5,367 bases of DNA, taken from assembly GCA_031280115.1 (NCBI GenBank), contig JAITHF010000200.1, forward strand, positions 1-5,367, written 5' to 3'. Numbering within the stretch: the stretch's first letter is position 1; each line of letters begins with the position of its first letter. The DNA is from Spirochaetaceae bacterium. GTDB taxonomy: Bacteria > Spirochaetota > Spirochaetia > Treponematales > Breznakiellaceae. The translations under genes and the position numbers were made by a program. The notes under the pieces are model-generated. The model saw only the letters and a list, made by a program, of their open reading frames with translations. It did no database searches and was not told where the DNA came from. Of this stretch, positions 4,538-5,367 are shown piece by piece.

Positions 4538-4992
4538 TTTTTCTGCGCTCCCTGTCCCTCTGTTCCCCCTTTCTCTCCTTTCTCTCCTTTTTCCCCCAAT
4601 ACCCTGACCTGTACCCCGCGGGTCCGGGGCCCGTCGTACTCATTGAGCCAGATGCCCTGCCAGGTTCCCAAAAGGAGGGCGCCTTGGGTAACGATGAGGG
4701 ATACTGAGGGCCCTACGAGGCTTGTTTTGGTGTGGGCGTTTGAGTTGCCTTCCCAGTGCTGGAAGTCCGCCCGGTCCGGCGAAATAGCCCGCAGCGCAAG
4801 GCATACGTCCCGCGGCACGTCCGGGTCGGCGTTCTCGTTCACCGTAACTGCCGCGGTGGTGTGGGGGATAAAGACGAGGCACACCCCTTCTTCCACCCCT
4901 GAGGCCGCTACAATCCGCGCTACCTCTTGGGTAATGTTTATCCACTCGTCGGCTTTGCCTGTTTTGACCGTAAAGGACTCTAATAAAGTCAT
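4534..4992 (-). CDS. yjbQ: YjbQ/UPF0047 family protein (secondary thiamine-phosphate synthase-like)
   Basis: A 152-aa cytoplasmic protein. Family hallmarks are FIPHTTAAVTVNENADPDVPRD (about 41-62, with H44), FQHWEGNSNAHTKTSLVGPS (77-96, with H79 and H87) and GTWQGIWLNEYDGPR (109-123); the histidines form the presumed metal or active site. YjbQ proteins are small oligomeric enzymes with a minor thiamine-phosphate synthase activity; their main physiological role remains unclear. The conserved domain ends near residue 132. The last 20 residues (GEKGEKGEKGG then a Q/K tail) are an unusual low-complexity extension encoded by a 9-bp repeat, beyond the usual 130-140 aa. The ATG (4992-4990) has AAGGA (5000-5004) 7 nt upstream. 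It is the first gene of an operon with DUF4349 and PHP genes and is divergent from argG; no thi genes are near. Confidence 0.92.
   Translation of the reverse strand: MTLLESFTVKTGKADEWINITQEVARIVAASGVEEGVCLVFIPHTTAAVTVNENADPDVPRDVCLALRAISPDRADFQHWEGNSNAHTKTSLVGPSVSLIVTQGALLLGTWQGIWLNEYDGPRTRGVQVRVLGEKGEKGEKGGTEGQGAQKK
4569..4595. repeat. 9-bp tandem repeat coding the GEK tail of YjbQ
   Basis: CTTTCTCTC at 4569-4577 and 4578-4586 is followed by the diverged CTTTTTCCC at 4587-4595. Read on the minus strand it codes Gly-Glu-Lys triplets. Because the unit is a multiple of three, copy-number change lengthens or shortens the tail without a frameshift, so the ATGA coupling to the next gene is kept. 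Confidence 0.8.
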
Positions 4993-5006
4993 GGCGGGTT
5001 CCTTGA

Positions 5007-5054
5007 TTTCTTTGGTTTCTTTGGTTTCGGCGGTTTCCGCCGCGTTTCGGTTTC
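5007..5054. repeat. 9-bp repeat (TTTCTTTGG)n in the yjbQ leader
   Basis: TTTC recurs at 5007, 5016, 5025 and 5034, exactly 9 bp apart, then irregularly at 5045 and 5051. The first units are TTTCTTTGG and the later ones are GC-substituted (TTTCGGCGG, TTTCCGCCG). On the minus strand this is a GAAACCAAA-type purine-rich leader just upstream of the AAGGA site of yjbQ, between the candidate promoter and the start codon. Confidence 0.75.
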
Positions 5055-5069
5055 GTATCTTTTAGAATA

Positions 5070-5099
5070 ACCATACTGCAAAGGCCCCGCCCTTTTCAA
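5070..5099 (-). promoter_or_regulatory. Candidate promoter for the yjbQ operon
   Basis: On the minus strand TTGAAA (5099-5094, 5 of 6) and TATGGT (5075-5070, 4 of 6) are 18 bp apart. It would give a leader of about 70 nt containing the 9-bp repeat array. Placement is right for the first gene of the operon, but the -10 is mediocre. Confidence 0.35.
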
Positions 5100-5120
5100 G
5101 CCCCCCGCGCCCTAAGGGGG

Positions 5121-5151
5121 TTGAGGTGCCGGCGGTGTTTTGTGCTATACT
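5121..5151 (+). promoter_or_regulatory. Extended -10 promoter for argG
   Basis: TATACT (5146-5151, 5 of 6) is preceded by TGC, making an extended -10 element that can work with a poor -35. TTGAGG (5121-5126) lies 19 bp upstream. Transcription from about 5158 would leave a leader of roughly 22 nt holding AGGAG. I see no ARG-box-like operator. Confidence 0.5.
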
Positions 5152-5179
5152 GAGAGCCGCAGGAGCATCTATATATACT

Positions 5180-5367
5180 ATGACCAATAAAAAGAAAATT
5201 ATTCTCGCCTACTCAGGCGGGCTGGATACGACCGTAATTATCCCCTGGCTCAAGGAACACTATGACAGCGAGATTATAGCGGTCTGCGTGGACGTGGGGC
5301 AGGAAGCGGACTGGGGCGCCATAAGCAGGCGGGCCCTTGAGACCGGCGCCGCGGCGTGCCGTATCGC
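5180..5367 (+). CDS. argG: Argininosuccinate synthase, N-terminal part (runs off the window)
   Basis: The first 62 residues match Arg[23 protein letters not shown], with the PP-loop ATP-pyrophosphatase motif SGGLDT at residues 12-17, then [15 protein letters not shown] and RALETGA. The enzyme joins citrulline and aspartate with ATP cleavage to AMP in the cytoplasm, the penultimate step of arginine synthesis. The full protein is normally about 400 aa, so most lies beyond base 5367. The ATG at 5180 is the only good start: upstream in-frame codons are ACT, TAT and ATA. AGGAG (5161-5165) is 14 nt away, longer than usual, with an AT-rich spacer. It is divergent from the yjbQ operon across 187 bp. 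Confidence 0.95.
   Translation, partial: MTNKKKIILAYSGGLDTTVIIPWLKEHYDSEIIAVCVDVGQEADWGAISRRALETGAAACRI

Noticed and set aside
4643..5065. 140-codon plus-strand frame opposite yjbQ
   Set aside because: Shadow of yjbQ with no domain and no ribosome site.
4640..5074. 144-codon minus-strand frame overlapping yjbQ with an NQR repeat near its start
   Set aside because: The NQR triplets come from the 9-bp leader repeat read in another frame. The same strand already codes YjbQ with full family motifs.

Overview
The window looks like a GC-rich bacterial chromosome segment with compact, mostly overlapping housekeeping and accessory genes. Gene content (a YjbQ protein, a DUF4349 lipoprotein, a PHP phosphoesterase, a lone IorB subunit and an ArgG with the 'AYSGGLDT' start) and the many short tandem repeats at gene edges would fit a spirochaete such as a termite-gut Treponema, or another anaerobe. 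This taxonomic guess is inference from memory of families, not a search result.

Layout, left to right. Bases 1-85 hold four copies of a 21-bp repeat, each with a TTGGATCCAA palindrome. They lie in a frame that stays open from base 1 to a TAG at 166-168, so they may be either the tail of a gene entering from the left or an intergenic repeat array. A hairpin-rich spacer (about 129-245) follows. A good promoter at 318-347 then leads to a 169-aa coiled-coil protein of unknown function (371-880, +). A 317-bp spacer (881-1197) contains a 9-mer present three times, a candidate promoter, and an array of (TTTTTTTA) octamers ending just before a GTG start. That start opens a 320-aa membrane carrier of the arsenite/bile-acid (SBF/ACR3-like) superfamily (1198-2160, +).

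The carrier converges on iorB (2157-2723, -), and their stop codons share the bases CTAG. Upstream of iorB on the minus strand, beyond a 126-bp palindromic spacer, is a tightly packed operon transcribed right to left: yjbQ (4534-4992), then a DUF4349 lipoprotein (3644-4537), then a PHP-domain phosphoesterase (2850-3647). Each junction is a 4-nt stop/start overlap, ATGA then GTGA, which suggests translational coupling. yjbQ is flanked by 9-bp repeats at both its 5' leader and its 3' coding end. Divergent from this operon, and running off the right edge, is argG (from 5180, +).

How the genes work together: argG (arginine synthesis), iorB (2-oxoacid oxidation, lacking its partner iorA here) and the carrier look functionally independent. 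The only real cluster is yjbQ-DUF4349-PHP, whose shared purpose is unknown. I see no CRISPR array, tRNA, rRNA, insertion sequence or phage gene. The most unusual signal is the concentration of tandem repeats of different periods (8, 9, 9 and 21 bp) at gene boundaries, one of which is placed where repeat-number changes could alter expression of the membrane carrier.
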